Assembly: GCA_031551965.1 (NCBI GenBank) | Contig: JAVBMW010000030.1 | Location: 1-64,000, forward strand | Direction: 5' to 3' | DNA length: 64,000 nucleotides | DNA from: CALVGQ01 sp031551965 | GTDB lineage: Bacteria; Bacillota_I; Bacilli_A; Erysipelotrichales; Erysipelotrichaceae | Part shown: piece by piece, positions 25,512-33,390 of the stretch | Position numbering within the stretch: the first letter of the stretch is position 1 | Layout of the letters: every line of letters starts with the position of its first letter | The notes under the pieces: generated by a model | Seen by the model: the letters and a program-made list of their open reading frames with translations, nothing else | Database searches by the model: none | Told to the model about the DNA's origin: nothing | Position numbers and translations under genes: made by a program

Positions 25512-26147
25512 ATGTATAGTTTCCACGAACTGCGATATCTTTCTTCACATCCCAAAATAAATAGTATTTCATTGAAAATTTTACAAGAATATTATGAAGC
25601 ATATTTACATAACTCTATTTTTGAGTATCAACTTCAATATACAGACGGAACTTATAAGAATATTCAATTATTTTTTAACAAAGAAAATTTCTGCCATTTA
25701 CTTGGTATTGAATCCATTGCTAAATATAAAGTTGAACATAAAATATTGAACGATTATCGTGGTTTGAGAGGTTGGAACAATATAAAAAATAATGCAATAG
25801 ATTTTGCTCATTTAAAGAGTTTGAACAAAAGAAAATTTAAAGATATGAAAGCAAGATTTGTATAGTTTTATATTCTGCCTAACTTATTAGAAAATCCAAG
25901 TATAATTGAATTTGATAAGTCAAAAGTAGTTCCATCAACAAAAATTGAATGCAGCATTTTGTTTTTTTGTTTGGAAATAAATGCTGTTATTCATTTGGGT
26001 ATCGAAAAAGATTTAATAAACGATTATTATGTTCCAAAAACATTTTTTGTGGAAAAAATAAGCAAAGAAAATAACTATAAAGATAGTTTTATTGAAAATC
26101 AAATTTCAATAAAACTAAATAACAAACAAACAATTATCATGGCTTGA
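25512..26147 (+). pseudogene. PBECR4-type nuclease-like protein gene interrupted by an in-frame amber stop
   Basis: The frame from 25512 gives 117 residues to a TAG at 25863-25865, then continues in the same frame for 93 more codons to TGA at 26145-26147. The halves fit together: the first contains YQLQYTDGTYKN and LFFNKENFCHLLGIE, the second FYILPNLLENPSIIEFD, VIHLGIEKD and YVPKTFFVEK. The order ENFxHLLG - LPxLLxNP - HLGxxKD - PxTFF is typical of the PBECR4 group (phage-Barnase-EndoU-ColicinE5/D-RelE-like nucleases), small proteins of phage and accessory islands. A single base change would restore a 211-residue protein, so the loss looks recent. Readthrough or a sequencing error cannot be excluded. 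The ATG has a modest site, TTGAGGTAA. It follows the small RNA unit by 178 bp. Confidence 0.68.
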
Positions 26148-26265
26148 ATAAAAAATATATTATTTTAATAAAAGAGTGGTTTAATATACTTTATGTTTTA
26201 TGAGATAATCCTTTTTCTAAGTCTAGTTTTGTAGTAAAATAGTAAAGCGGGACTTGGAGGAAAAC

Positions 26266-26985
26266 ATGAAAAATTTATCAGATTTACACACACATACGGT
26301 AAGTAGTGGGCATGCTTATAGCACTTTACAGGAAAATGTGCATGAAGCGAGTTTGAAAGGATTGAAATATTATGGAATGAGCGATCATTCACCTAAATTG
26401 CCTGGAGGAACTCATGAATATCATTTCTCTAATATGAGAGTTATACCACAATACATTGAAGGAGTTAGAGTACTTAAAGGCGTAGAACTCAATGTTATGG
26501 ATTGTGAAGGAAATGTAGATTTAACCGAATATGATTTAAAAGTCATGGATTATTGTATTGCTTCACTTCATATTCCTTGTTTTAGTCCTAAGACAAAAGA
26601 AGAAAATACAATGGCTTTGATCAATGTTATGAAAAATTCTTTTGTAAAGATCATTGGACATCCTGATGATGGACGTTATCCACTTGACTATAAACGATTA
26701 GTTGAAGCTGCTAAACAAAATCATGTAGCTTTGGAAATAAACAATTCATCAATGAATCCAAATGGATATCGTCAAAATACAAAAGAGAATTACATTGAAA
26801 TGCTGAAATATTGTAAAGAAATGAATGTTTGTGTTATTTGTAATTCTGATGCTCATATAAGTTTTTCGGTAGGGAATCTTGATAATTGTTTTAATTTATT
26901 AAAGGAAATTGATTTTCCAGAAACATTAGTTATTAATTTTAGTGAAGATTTGATTCAGGAATATATTCTTGATTCAAGAAATTGA
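26266..26985 (+). CDS. PHP-domain phosphoesterase (YcdX-like)
   Basis: 239 residues from the ATG at 26266, preceded by TTGGAGG; a TTG four codons earlier overlaps the site. The metal-binding motif DLHTHTVSSGHA at the N-terminus, MSDHSPKLPGG, KGVELNV, IGHPDDGRYP and ICNSDAHIS place it in the PHP superfamily near the YcdX phosphatases. The predicted trinuclear metal site is intact. Such proteins hydrolyse phosphate esters; the in-vivo substrate is unknown. It is a single gene, closed by a hairpin before the acetyltransferase gene. Confidence 0.85.
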   Translation: MKNLSDLHTHTVSSGHAYSTLQENVHEASLKGLKYYGMSDHSPKLPGGTHEYHFSNMRVIPQYIEGVRVLKGVELNVMDCEGNVDLTEYDLKVMDYCIASLHIPCFSPKTKEENTMALINVMKNSFVKIIGHPDDGRYPLDYKRLVEAAKQNHVALEINNSSMNPNGYRQNTKENYIEMLKYCKEMNVCVICNSDAHISFSVGNLDNCFNLLKEIDFPETLVINFSEDLIQEYILDSRN

Positions 26986-26990
26986 ATTAT

Positions 26991-27028
26991 CAGGCCGAAG
27001 AGTTCATTTTTCGGTCTGTATTTGTATA
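26991..27028 (+). terminator. Terminator after the PHP gene
   Basis: CAGGCCGAA (26991-26999) pairs with TTCGGTCTG (27010-27018) with one G-T pair, followed by TATTTGTAT. Confidence 0.6.
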
Positions 27029-27038
27029 GGGGAAAGAA

Positions 27039-27575
27039 ATGAAAATTACATATAAAAAATTACAAGAACCAGAAATAACATTTCAATTGTTTGAGAACTT
27101 TGATCGTTTTCAAAAGGTTTCTAAATGTTGGCGTAAAGAAAACAATGAATGGATTTTAAAAGAAATAGCTTTTGTGGATGATTGGAACAATGATGAAAAA
27201 AACTATTTAGTCGATTGCCTGAGAAATACGATAAAGACAGGTGGCTGTGTAATAGCTGCGCTAAATGATCAAAGTTTAGTAGGATTTTCTTCTATTGAAA
27301 GTGAGCGTTTTGGATCAGAAAATCAATATCTTCAACTATCTTCTCTTCATGTCAGCAATCAGTATCGTGGACAGGGCAGTGGTAAAGAATTGTTTAAATA
27401 TATTTGTAGTGAAGCCAAAAGATTAGGCGCTACAAAATTATATATATCTAGCCATAGTTCTGAAGATACACAAGCATTTTATAAGAAAATGGGATGCGTT
27501 GATGCAATAGAAATTAATGAGAAAATTGCAGAACAGGAACCTTTTGATAGACAATTAGAGTATAGTTTGAATTAG
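27039..27575 (+). CDS. GNAT-family N-acetyltransferase
   Basis: 178 residues. The acetyl-CoA-binding segment reads LSSLHVSNQYRGQGSGKELF (about 104-123) with the QxxGxG/A-like RGQGSG. It is followed by TKLYISSHSSEDTQAFYKKMGC, the usual end of the GNAT fold. The acceptor cannot be predicted. It has a GGGGAAAG site and no obvious operon partners. Confidence 0.85.
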   Translation: MKITYKKLQEPEITFQLFENFDRFQKVSKCWRKENNEWILKEIAFVDDWNNDEKNYLVDCLRNTIKTGGCVIAALNDQSLVGFSSIESERFGSENQYLQLSSLHVSNQYRGQGSGKELFKYICSEAKRLGATKLYISSHSSEDTQAFYKKMGCVDAIEINEKIAEQEPFDRQLEYSLN

Positions 27576-27602
27576 ATTTGGTTGTGTGTAATTTTGAAAA
27601 AT

Positions 27603-27631
27603 TTGATATTTTAAGTAAAGCTTGTTATAAT
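27603..27631 (+). promoter_or_regulatory. Promoter of the CNNM/CorC gene leader
   Basis: TTGATA (27603-27608), a 17-bp spacer and TATAAT (27626-27631). It predicts a 5' leader of about 170 nt before the ATG at 27811. Confidence 0.75.
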
Positions 27632-27637
27632 AGCACC

Positions 27638-27810
27638 ATTAGTTTGAAAGGATGTGCTGTAAGTGGACTCATCTCCTCTGCCCAAGCGGCTAGAGATTAT
27701 TAAAAAAATAGGGTTAAATATTCAGATTTTTATTATTGATAAAATCTGGATGCCTCTTCGTGCTTGATAATTAAGAAAATTGATAAAAAGAGTGAAGAAA
27801 GAGGAACCTT
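27638..27810 (+). promoter_or_regulatory. Structured 5' leader of the CNNM/CorC gene, M-box-like in parts
   Basis: The leader contains, in order, TTAG...TGA, CTGCCCAA, AGGGTTAA and CTGGATGC; short blocks of the same kind and order occur in the magnesium-sensing M-box. CAGATTTT (27723-27730) pairs exactly with AAAATCTG (27741-27748). CCTCTT (27753-27758) is complementary to the ribosome binding site AAGAGG (27799-27804), suggesting translational control. No intrinsic terminator is visible. The M-box assignment is tentative, because long spacer segments do not match. Confidence 0.4.
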
Positions 27811-29073
27811 ATGAATAATACTACAATAATAATTTTTTTGATACTTTGTATACTTGGATCAAGCTTTTTCTCGGCAACGGAAACAGCTTTTTCAAGCATC
27901 AACCGAATCCGTTTGAAAAATATGGCGGAATATAATAAAAAAGCGAAGGTAGCTTTACAATTGTTGGAAGATTATGACCAACTTTTGTCTACTATTTTGG
28001 TGGGGAATAATATAGTGAATATTGGAGCTACTGCGATGGCGACAGTTCTTTTTACAAGATTATATGCCGATATGGGGGCATCGATCTCAACGGCAGTGAT
28101 GACCATTGTGATTTTGATTTTTGGAGAAGTTACACCGAAAAGCATCGCAAAAGAATCACCTGAAAAATTTTGTCTGGCAGTAGCACCACTCGTGTCAGTA
28201 ATAAAAGTTGTTTTGACACCTGTAAATTGGTTCTTTAAAAGCTGGACCCATTTCATGCATTTAGTTTTTAAAGCAGAAGATGGTGAATCCATGACTCAAG
28301 AAGAACTTTTACTTATCGTTGAAGAAGCGCAAGAAGAAGGTGACCTTGAGGAACATGAATCAGATTTGATCACAGCTGCGATTGAATTTAATGATTTGGA
28401 TGTACGCGATATATTGACTCCACGTGTGGATATTATTTCTTTTGAAATTGATGATCCATTAGATGAAATAGAAGAAACATTTAGAAATAATAATTTTTCA
28501 CGTTTACCTGTTTATGAAGATACGATCGATAATATTATCGGTGTTGTGCATGAAAAAGATTTCTATGGACTTTATCACCATGGCGAAAATCAAGATATCA
28601 GAACGATCGTAAAAAATGTCAATTATACAAGCAATCAAGCGAAAATATCAAACTTATTACGTCAACTCCAAAAGACAAAGACACACTTAGCGGTGGTCAT
28701 TGATGAGTTTGGAGGAACTGCTGGAATTATTACGATGGAAGATATTTTAGAAGAACTTGTAGGTGAAATCTATGATGAACATGATGATGTAGTGGAATAC
28801 ATTCAAGAAATTAATGATGATACATGGATCGTACAATGCGAGTTTGATTTAGAAGATCTATTTGAGTTCCTTGATTTAGAAGAAGAGGAAGACTTTGATT
28901 TTATCAGTGTTGGTGGATGGGTCGTGCATGAATTTGAAAATATACCAAGTATCGGTGATAAGTTTAATTATCATGGATATCAAATTGAAGTTACAGATTG
29001 CGATGATCGAAAAGTTGAACAAATCAAGATTCAAAGGATTATCTTAAATCAAGAAAATGTCAAAGAAAAGTAA
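27811..29073 (+). CDS. CNNM/CorC-family membrane protein (hemolysin C-like, Mg2+ efflux candidate)
   Basis: 420 residues. The N-terminal DUF21 membrane domain (about 1-140) has SSFFSATETAFSS and FGEVTPKSIAKE. A CBS-domain pair (about 200-325) with RDILTPRVDI, FSRLPVYEDTIDNIIGVVHEKD and DEFGGTAGIITMEDILEELVG follows, and then a C-terminal CorC_HlyC domain. Relatives such as CorC and MpfA are linked to Mg2+ or Co2+ efflux and resistance. The CBS pair probably binds Mg-ATP. The gene has its own promoter and a structured leader, which fits metal-responsive control. Confidence 0.9.
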   Translation: MNNTTIIIFLILCILGSSFFSATETAFSSINRIRLKNMAEYNKKAKVALQLLEDYDQLLSTILVGNNIVNIGATAMATVLFTRLYADMGASISTAVMTIVILIFGEVTPKSIAKESPEKFCLAVAPLVSVIKVVLTPVNWFFKSWTHFMHLVFKAEDGESMTQEELLLIVEEAQEEGDLEEHESDLITAAIEFNDLDVRDILTPRVDIISFEIDDPLDEIEETFRNNNFSRLPVYEDTIDNIIGVVHEKDFYGLYHHGENQDIRTIVKNVNYTSNQAKISNLLRQLQKTKTHLAVVIDEFGGTAGIITMEDILEELVGEIYDEHDDVVEYIQEINDDTWIVQCEFDLEDLFEFLDLEEEEDFDFISVGGWVVHEFENIPSIGDKFNYHGYQIEVTDCDDRKVEQIKIQRIILNQENVKEK

Positions 29074-29119
29074 AATAAATAACACAAAAGCTGATTGATA
29101 AGATGAGAATTTCTTGTTA

Positions 29120-29148
29120 TTGGTTATGCTTTGTATTTGTGATATAAT
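29120..29148 (+). promoter_or_regulatory. Promoter of the NusG-II/Gx transporter pair
   Basis: TTGGTT (29120-29125), a 17-bp spacer and TATAAT (29143-29148), 22 bp before the start codon. Confidence 0.55.
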
Positions 29149-29170
29149 TAATAAGCTTTGAGGTGGAAAA

Positions 29171-29518
29171 ATGAAGAAAAAAGACTGGATTTTTATTGGA
29201 GTCATTTTGGGAATAGCCGTTCTGATGTATGCTGGTTTTCAAATTTATAACTCTTTGAATAAAAAAGATAATCAATTAGGAGTAGTCTATCATAACAATG
29301 AAATGTTGTTTAAATTCGATGTAAATGAAGATAAAACATATTCTTTTGAAGGTAGTTATGGTCACATGGAACTAGAAGTCAAAGAAGGAAAATGGCATAT
29401 CATCAATGAAGAGTGCCCTAACCATATTTGTAGTAATATGGGTTGGGTAGGCATTACTGACTTAATGCCTATTGTTTGCTTACCAAACGAAGTTTATGTC
29501 CAATACGAAGGGGAATAG
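29171..29518 (+). CDS. NusG domain II-containing membrane-anchored protein
   Basis: 115 residues: one N-terminal transmembrane helix (about 6-26) and an extracytoplasmic domain with HNNEMLFKFDV and NEECPNHICSNMGWV. The cysteine pair and overall shape are those of the small NusG-II (DUF1312) proteins. These typically sit next to Gx transporter genes and, in many anaerobes, near flavin or Rnf-type redox genes. It is not a transcription factor. Function unknown. It is followed after 3 bp by the Gx transporter gene. Confidence 0.82.
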   Translation: MKKKDWIFIGVILGIAVLMYAGFQIYNSLNKKDNQLGVVYHNNEMLFKFDVNEDKTYSFEGSYGHMELEVKEGKWHIINEECPNHICSNMGWVGITDLMPIVCLPNEVYVQYEGE

Positions 29519-29521
29519 GCT

Positions 29522-30034
29522 ATGCAAAGTAAATCCGTTAAAAAACTAACTTATATCGCCTTACTTTCCGCAATGGCAATCGTTATCAATGCGTTTGAGA
29601 ATACTTATTTGAATTTCTTTGCGGTTGGAATACGTTTTGGACTAGCGAATATAATTGCACTAATTACGTATCAATTGTTTGGAGTTAAGGAAATGATCGT
29701 GGTCAATGTAATGAGAGTCATGGTAGGAACGCTGATCAGTGGAAAATTCTTGGGCTCAACTTTCTGGATTTCGGCTGGAGGAGTTACACTTAGTTGTATT
29801 TGTTTAGTTCTAGGATTTAAAGTACTTAAATTATCACTTTACACTACATCCATATTCAGTGCGATTGGTCATTCTATTGGACAGGTGTTTGTAGTATCAC
29901 TATTTTATAAACAAGCTATGATGGCTTATTATATACCAATCATGTTAGTGGCGGCAATTCCGACTGGAATGCTGACAGGGATGGTTGCACAAGGAGCATT
30001 AGTAAGACTAAAAAAGAATTTTAAGTTTAATTAG
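29522..30034 (+). CDS. Gx transporter family membrane protein
   Basis: 170 residues with about five hydrophobic helices. The early SALAIVIN-like segment LLSAMAIVINAFE and FFAVGIRFGLANIIALI are those of the Gx transporter family (once annotated as heptaprenyl diphosphate synthase component I). The fold is related to the S components of ECF transporters. The substrate is not established. It is coupled to the NusG-II protein gene and ends at a strong terminator. Confidence 0.8.
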   Translation: MQSKSVKKLTYIALLSAMAIVINAFENTYLNFFAVGIRFGLANIIALITYQLFGVKEMIVVNVMRVMVGTLISGKFLGSTFWISAGGVTLSCICLVLGFKVLKLSLYTTSIFSAIGHSIGQVFVVSLFYKQAMMAYYIPIMLVAAIPTGMLTGMVAQGALVRLKKNFKFN

Positions 30035-30056
30035 AGATCGATCGATCTCTTTTTTC
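30033..30056 (+). terminator. Terminator after the Gx transporter gene
   Basis: AGAGATCGATCGATCTCT (30033-30050) is a perfect palindrome that can form a short-loop hairpin, followed by TTTTTC. Confidence 0.75.
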
Positions 30057-30103
30057 TTGTTCTTTTTTCAAATGACAGGCAATACACTAAACTAGGTGAT
30101 CAA

Positions 30104-31096
30104 ATGAAAAAAATATTTTTGGTAGTATTGATCTTGTTTACACATTGGGTGCCAGTAAGTGCAGAATCTTACATCGTGATAGGAGCGGATGATCATGAAG
30201 TCATCATGGCTAAAGATGAACATGAAATTGAAAGTATCGCTTCGATTACTAAAATTATGACTGCTTACCTAGCCCTAGAATATGGTGATTTTACAGATAC
30301 ATGGCTAGTTGGAGAAGAAGTGTTGCAGGCAGATGGAAGCAGGATCTATGTAGAACTTGGTCAACAAGTTTCGATGCGTTCCTTGTTGTATGGGTTGATG
30401 TTAAAATCAGGTAATGATGCTGCACTTATCATCGCAAAACGAGTATCAGGAAGTGTTGAAAAATTTGTAGCATTAATGAATAAAAAAGCGAAAGAAATCG
30501 GAATGATCAACACTGAATTTCATAATCCGCATGGTTTGGATGTCAATATGGAAGGAAATTACTCAACCCCGTATGATATGGCACTCTTAATGCAGGAAGC
30601 ACTTAAAAATGAAATGTTTTGCGAAATCATCAAGACGATGGATTACACCAGTGAATGGGGGGCAAAATGGCATAACTCCAATAAGTTATTAGAAAGCTTT
30701 CCATTTTGTATCGGTGGCAAAACCGGATATACTTCAAAAGCCGGTCGAACATTAGTTACAGCTGCTAAAAAAGATGGAGCTACTTATATTATTGTAACTT
30801 TTAACCTACAGGATAATGTTGAATTTCACCATGAGACTTACTTGCAAGTGATGAACGAAAGAACAGTAGTAACTTTACTTGAACCGCAAGTTATTGAAAT
30901 CGATAATTATACGATCGTGATCGATCATCCATTCACAGTAGTTGCGACAGAAGATGAAATCGAAGCAGGTGAAATGAGTGTTTATTTAAATAAGTCAAAA
31001 AAAGAATATATTGTACAGTGGAGTTATATGGAACATCAGAAAGTCGAAGTATACAAGGCAACTAAAAAATTCTGTCTGTGGAGGTGGTGTTTTTGA
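30104..31096 (+). CDS. dacB: D-alanyl-D-alanine carboxypeptidase (DacB/DacF type)
   Basis: 330 residues with an N-terminal signal peptide (about 1-20: KKIFLVVLILFTHWVPVSA). Penicillin-binding motifs are SITK (active-site Ser, about 46-49), SGND (about 104-107) and KTGYT (about 206-210). It trims the terminal D-Ala from peptidoglycan stem peptides. The next genes are spmA and spmB, the same arrangement as Bacillus dacB-spmA-spmB, whose products set spore-cortex crosslinking and core dehydration. A vegetative DacA/DacF role cannot be excluded. Its stop overlaps the spmA start (TTGA). Confidence 0.88.
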   Translation: MKKIFLVVLILFTHWVPVSAESYIVIGADDHEVIMAKDEHEIESIASITKIMTAYLALEYGDFTDTWLVGEEVLQADGSRIYVELGQQVSMRSLLYGLMLKSGNDAALIIAKRVSGSVEKFVALMNKKAKEIGMINTEFHNPHGLDVNMEGNYSTPYDMALLMQEALKNEMFCEIIKTMDYTSEWGAKWHNSNKLLESFPFCIGGKTGYTSKAGRTLVTAAKKDGATYIIVTFNLQDNVEFHHETYLQVMNERTVVTLLEPQVIEIDNYTIVIDHPFTVVATEDEIEAGEMSVYLNKSKKEYIVQWSYMEHQKVEVYKATKKFCLWRWCF

Positions 31097-31668
31097 ATTT
31101 AATATGGTGTGTGTTGATTGTGCTGGCATTAGTTTATGGAATGGCTACTGGAAATATTACTTCGGTAAACCAAGTCATTATTAGTGTAGGAGAAGAAACT
31201 TTTAATTTTGCTTTACCGATTATTGTGGCAACTTGTTTCTGGAATGGTGTTATGTGTGTTGCGAAGTCAGTTGGACTTTTAGCCGCAATGGAAAAAATGA
31301 TTCATCCATTTATGTCTTGGCTACTTCCTGATTTAAAACATCAGCCAGAAGCTTTGCAGTATATTTCTGCCAACATTATTATCAATATGTTTGGATTGGG
31401 TTTTGCGGCTACACCTAGTGGATTAAAGGCTATGAAACTGATGCAGGAAGCAAATCCTAAAAAAGATACAGCGAGTAGGCCAATGATCACGTTTCTTGTG
31501 CTAAATACCGCTGGAGTGACAATACTTGCGACATCCATTGTTACTCTTCGTCATCAGTTTGGAGCAGTTAACCCAACTGATTTCTTACCATTGGCCGTCA
31601 TTGCGACAACTTGTGCCTGTATTGCAGGAATCACATTAGATAGGTGGTGTAACTATCGAAAACGTTAG
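31093..31668 (+). CDS. spmA: Spore maturation protein A
   Basis: 191 residues from the TTG at 31093, six bases after GGAGGTGG; a GTG at 31078 would overlap the site. The membrane protein has the nucleoside-recognition (Gate) domain, with LIWCVLIVLALVYG, NIIINMFGLGFAATPSGLKA and MITFLVLNTAGVTIL. With SpmB it is needed for spore-core dehydration in Bacillus. The position directly after a dacB-type gene supports the assignment. Confidence 0.88.
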   Translation: MNLIWCVLIVLALVYGMATGNITSVNQVIISVGEETFNFALPIIVATCFWNGVMCVAKSVGLLAAMEKMIHPFMSWLLPDLKHQPEALQYISANIIINMFGLGFAATPSGLKAMKLMQEANPKKDTASRPMITFLVLNTAGVTILATSIVTLRHQFGAVNPTDFLPLAVIATTCACIAGITLDRWCNYRKR

Positions 31669-31693
31669 TCAATATATTTTACCTTGTTGCGTT

Positions 31694-32170
31694 TTGTTGA
31701 TATTTGTTACGGCAATCGTGAAAAAAGCTGATGCTTATGAGAATTTTGTGTTTGGGGCAAAAGAAGGATTAATGTTGTTTATGGATATTTTTCCATCTTT
31801 AATGGCTATGATCTTATGTGTTAGTTTGCTACGTGAAACGGGATTATTTAATTTATTAGGAGATTTCCTACAACCTTTCTTCAATGGTATTCCTTCTGAT
31901 ATTTTCGCTTTATCGATGTTCAGACCCATATCAGGTGGTGCATCTATGGCAATACTGATCGATATCTTTAAAACTTCAGGTGCAGATTCATTGGCAGGTA
32001 AAATGGCCAGTGTGATCCAAGGATCGACAGATACTACATTTTATGTCATTACTCTTTATTTTTCAACGGTAGGTATTACAAAAATACGAAATTCGTTGTG
32101 GATCGGGTTATTTGCAGATCTGGTGGGAATTTCCGTGGGAATATTTTTGACTCTGATGTTTATGAGTTAA
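31694..32170 (+). CDS. spmB: Spore maturation protein B (start uncertain, probably upstream)
   Basis: 158 residues from a TTG at 31694, but the frame is open upstream to at least 31640 and encodes TIENVSQYILPCCVLL, which completes the first membrane helix expected for SpmB. The best ribosome site, AGGTGG (31642-31647), points to a start near 31652-31658, where the only candidate is an ATC at 31655; no ATG, GTG or TTG is in frame there. Conserved segments are KKADAYENFVFGAKEG, MFRPISGGASMAIL and VIQGSTDTTFYVITLYF. It is a membrane protein partner of SpmA, and the gene ends at a perfect 14-bp terminator stem. Confidence 0.85.
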   Translation: MLIFVTAIVKKADAYENFVFGAKEGLMLFMDIFPSLMAMILCVSLLRETGLFNLLGDFLQPFFNGIPSDIFALSMFRPISGGASMAILIDIFKTSGADSLAGKMASVIQGSTDTTFYVITLYFSTVGITKIRNSLWIGLFADLVGISVGIFLTLMFMS

Positions 32171-32173
32171 TCT

Positions 32174-32216
32174 AAATACATTTCAATTTAACGATTGAAA
32201 TGTATTTTTGTTTTGA
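32174..32216 (+). terminator. Terminator of dacB-spmA-spmB
   Basis: AAATACATTTCAAT (32174-32187) and ATTGAAATGTATTT (32194-32207) are exact complements around a 6-base loop, followed by a T-rich tail. Confidence 0.85.
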
Positions 32217-32222
32217 TTTATC

Positions 32223-32251
32223 TTGACATAGTGTGTGCTTTAGGGTGTACT
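32223..32251 (+). promoter_or_regulatory. Promoter of the DUF3842 gene
   Basis: A consensus TTGACA at 32223-32228 is followed after 17 bp by a weaker TGTACT; a TATAGT lies a few bases further on. The start codon is about 30 bp downstream. Confidence 0.45.
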
Positions 32252-32281
32252 GTATAGTGTAAAGAAAGTCGGTGCTATTTA

Positions 32282-32698
32282 ATGAGTAATAAGTTAGTCG
32301 TTATTATTGATGGACAGGGGGGTAAGATCGGTAGAGAATTGTGTGACCGATTGTTAACCAAAAAACCTGATTGTGATTGTCTTGCGATTGGAACGAATAG
32401 CTCAGCTACTATGAATATGCTTAAAGGCAAAGTCAAAGATGGGGCAACAGGTGAAAATCCAATTCTTGTTGCATCAAGAAAAGCTACCGTTATTGCAGGG
32501 CCTTTAGGACTGGTTGTCGCCGATTCTTTAATGGGTGAGATTACACCAAAAATGGCCGTAGCCATTGGTCAAAGTGACGCACATAAAATACTTATTCCAA
32601 CTCATCGATGTGGTACATATATTGTGGGTTTACAGGATAAAAGTATTAATGAACTACTTGATGAAGCAGTACAAGAAATCTTAAACAAGATTCAATAA
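32282..32698 (+). CDS. DUF3842 family protein
   Basis: 138 residues: VVIIDGQGGKIGRELCDRLL at the N-terminus looks like a nucleotide-binding glycine loop, followed by LAIGTNSSATMNMLK, GPLGLVVADSLMGEITP and IPTHRCGTYIVG. This matches the conserved DUF3842 proteins of anaerobic Firmicutes, for which no function is known. In this window it precedes an ECF-type S component gene from which it is separated by two hairpins. Confidence 0.8.
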   Translation: MSNKLVVIIDGQGGKIGRELCDRLLTKKPDCDCLAIGTNSSATMNMLKGKVKDGATGENPILVASRKATVIAGPLGLVVADSLMGEITPKMAVAIGQSDAHKILIPTHRCGTYIVGLQDKSINELLDEAVQEILNKIQ

Positions 32699-32702
32699 GT
32701 TT

Positions 32703-32731
32703 ACAAAATCTGCACAAGCAGAATTTTTATG
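32703..32731 (+). terminator. Terminator after the DUF3842 gene
   Basis: AAATCTGC and GCAGAATTT (one bulge) around ACAA, followed by a T-rich stretch. Confidence 0.6.
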
Positions 32732-32780
32732 ACCGAAGTCAGAAACAGAAAAACGATAAGAAAATCATGAAGGTTTTCAT

Positions 32781-32802
32781 ACAACAGTGAACTGTTGTTT
32801 TT
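32781..32802 (+). terminator. Terminator-like hairpin in the leader of the ECF S component gene
   Basis: ACAACAG (32781-32787) and CTGTTGT (32792-32798) around TGAA, followed by TTTT and then the ribosome site GACGAGGAG just before the ATG at 32821. A terminator placed between promoter region and gene start suggests attenuation. The upstream leader (32732-32780) shows only a short GAC/GTC hairpin. Confidence 0.6.
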
Positions 32803-32820
32803 GACGAGGAGAATTTAATA

Positions 32821-33333
32821 ATGAAGACAAAAAATTTAGTGTTTACTGCTTTATGCATGGCATTGGCAATCATCCTTCCACAAGCTTTTCACATGATCCC
32901 AAATGCTGGAAGCATCTTTTTACCAATGCATATACCAGTACTTTTATGTGGATTGACATGTGGTCCGCTTATGGGATTGGTATGTGGATTTTTTTCACCA
33001 GTTTTATCGCATTTGATTACCGGAATGCCACCAGCAGCTTTTCTTACAAGTATGATTCTTGAATTGACTGTCTATGGATTGATTAGTGGATTACTGAATC
33101 GTTTTGTGAAAACTAAAAATAATTTGCTGAACATTTATATTTCACTACTTGGTGCAATGATTTGTGGTCGATTAAGTTATGGAATCGTTAATGCATTAAT
33201 TTTACGTGCAGGTCAATATAGTATGCAAATTTGGTTAAGTACAGCAATATTCACAGCACTACCAGGAATTATAATCCAACTTATTTTGATTCCATTTTTG
33301 GTTGTAACGCTTAAAAAAGGAAAATTGATTTAA
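32821..33333 (+). CDS. ECF transporter S component
   Basis: 170 residues, about five to six transmembrane helices. The sequence VFTALCMALAIILPQAFHM, PMHIPVLLCGLTCGPLMGLVCGF and LITGMPPA is typical of the substrate-binding S subunits of energy-coupling factor vitamin transporters. The specificity (pantothenate, folate, queuosine precursor or other) cannot be read from sequence. No ECF ATPase or T component lies in the window, so it must share a module encoded elsewhere. The leader carries a terminator. Confidence 0.82.
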   Translation: MKTKNLVFTALCMALAIILPQAFHMIPNAGSIFLPMHIPVLLCGLTCGPLMGLVCGFFSPVLSHLITGMPPAAFLTSMILELTVYGLISGLLNRFVKTKNNLLNIYISLLGAMICGRLSYGIVNALILRAGQYSMQIWLSTAIFTALPGIIIQLILIPFLVVTLKKGKLI

Positions 33334-33390
33334 TTAAAACTATTAAAATATGATCTTTGTGTTAAAATAGGTAAGTCAGGATGTGAAACT

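Noticed and set aside
27680..27720. Sequence resembling a tRNA D-arm (GCCCAAGCGGCTAGAG) in the CNNM gene leader
   Set aside because: No anticodon arm, T-arm or 3' acceptor strand can be drawn around it; the segment fits better as part of a structured mRNA leader.
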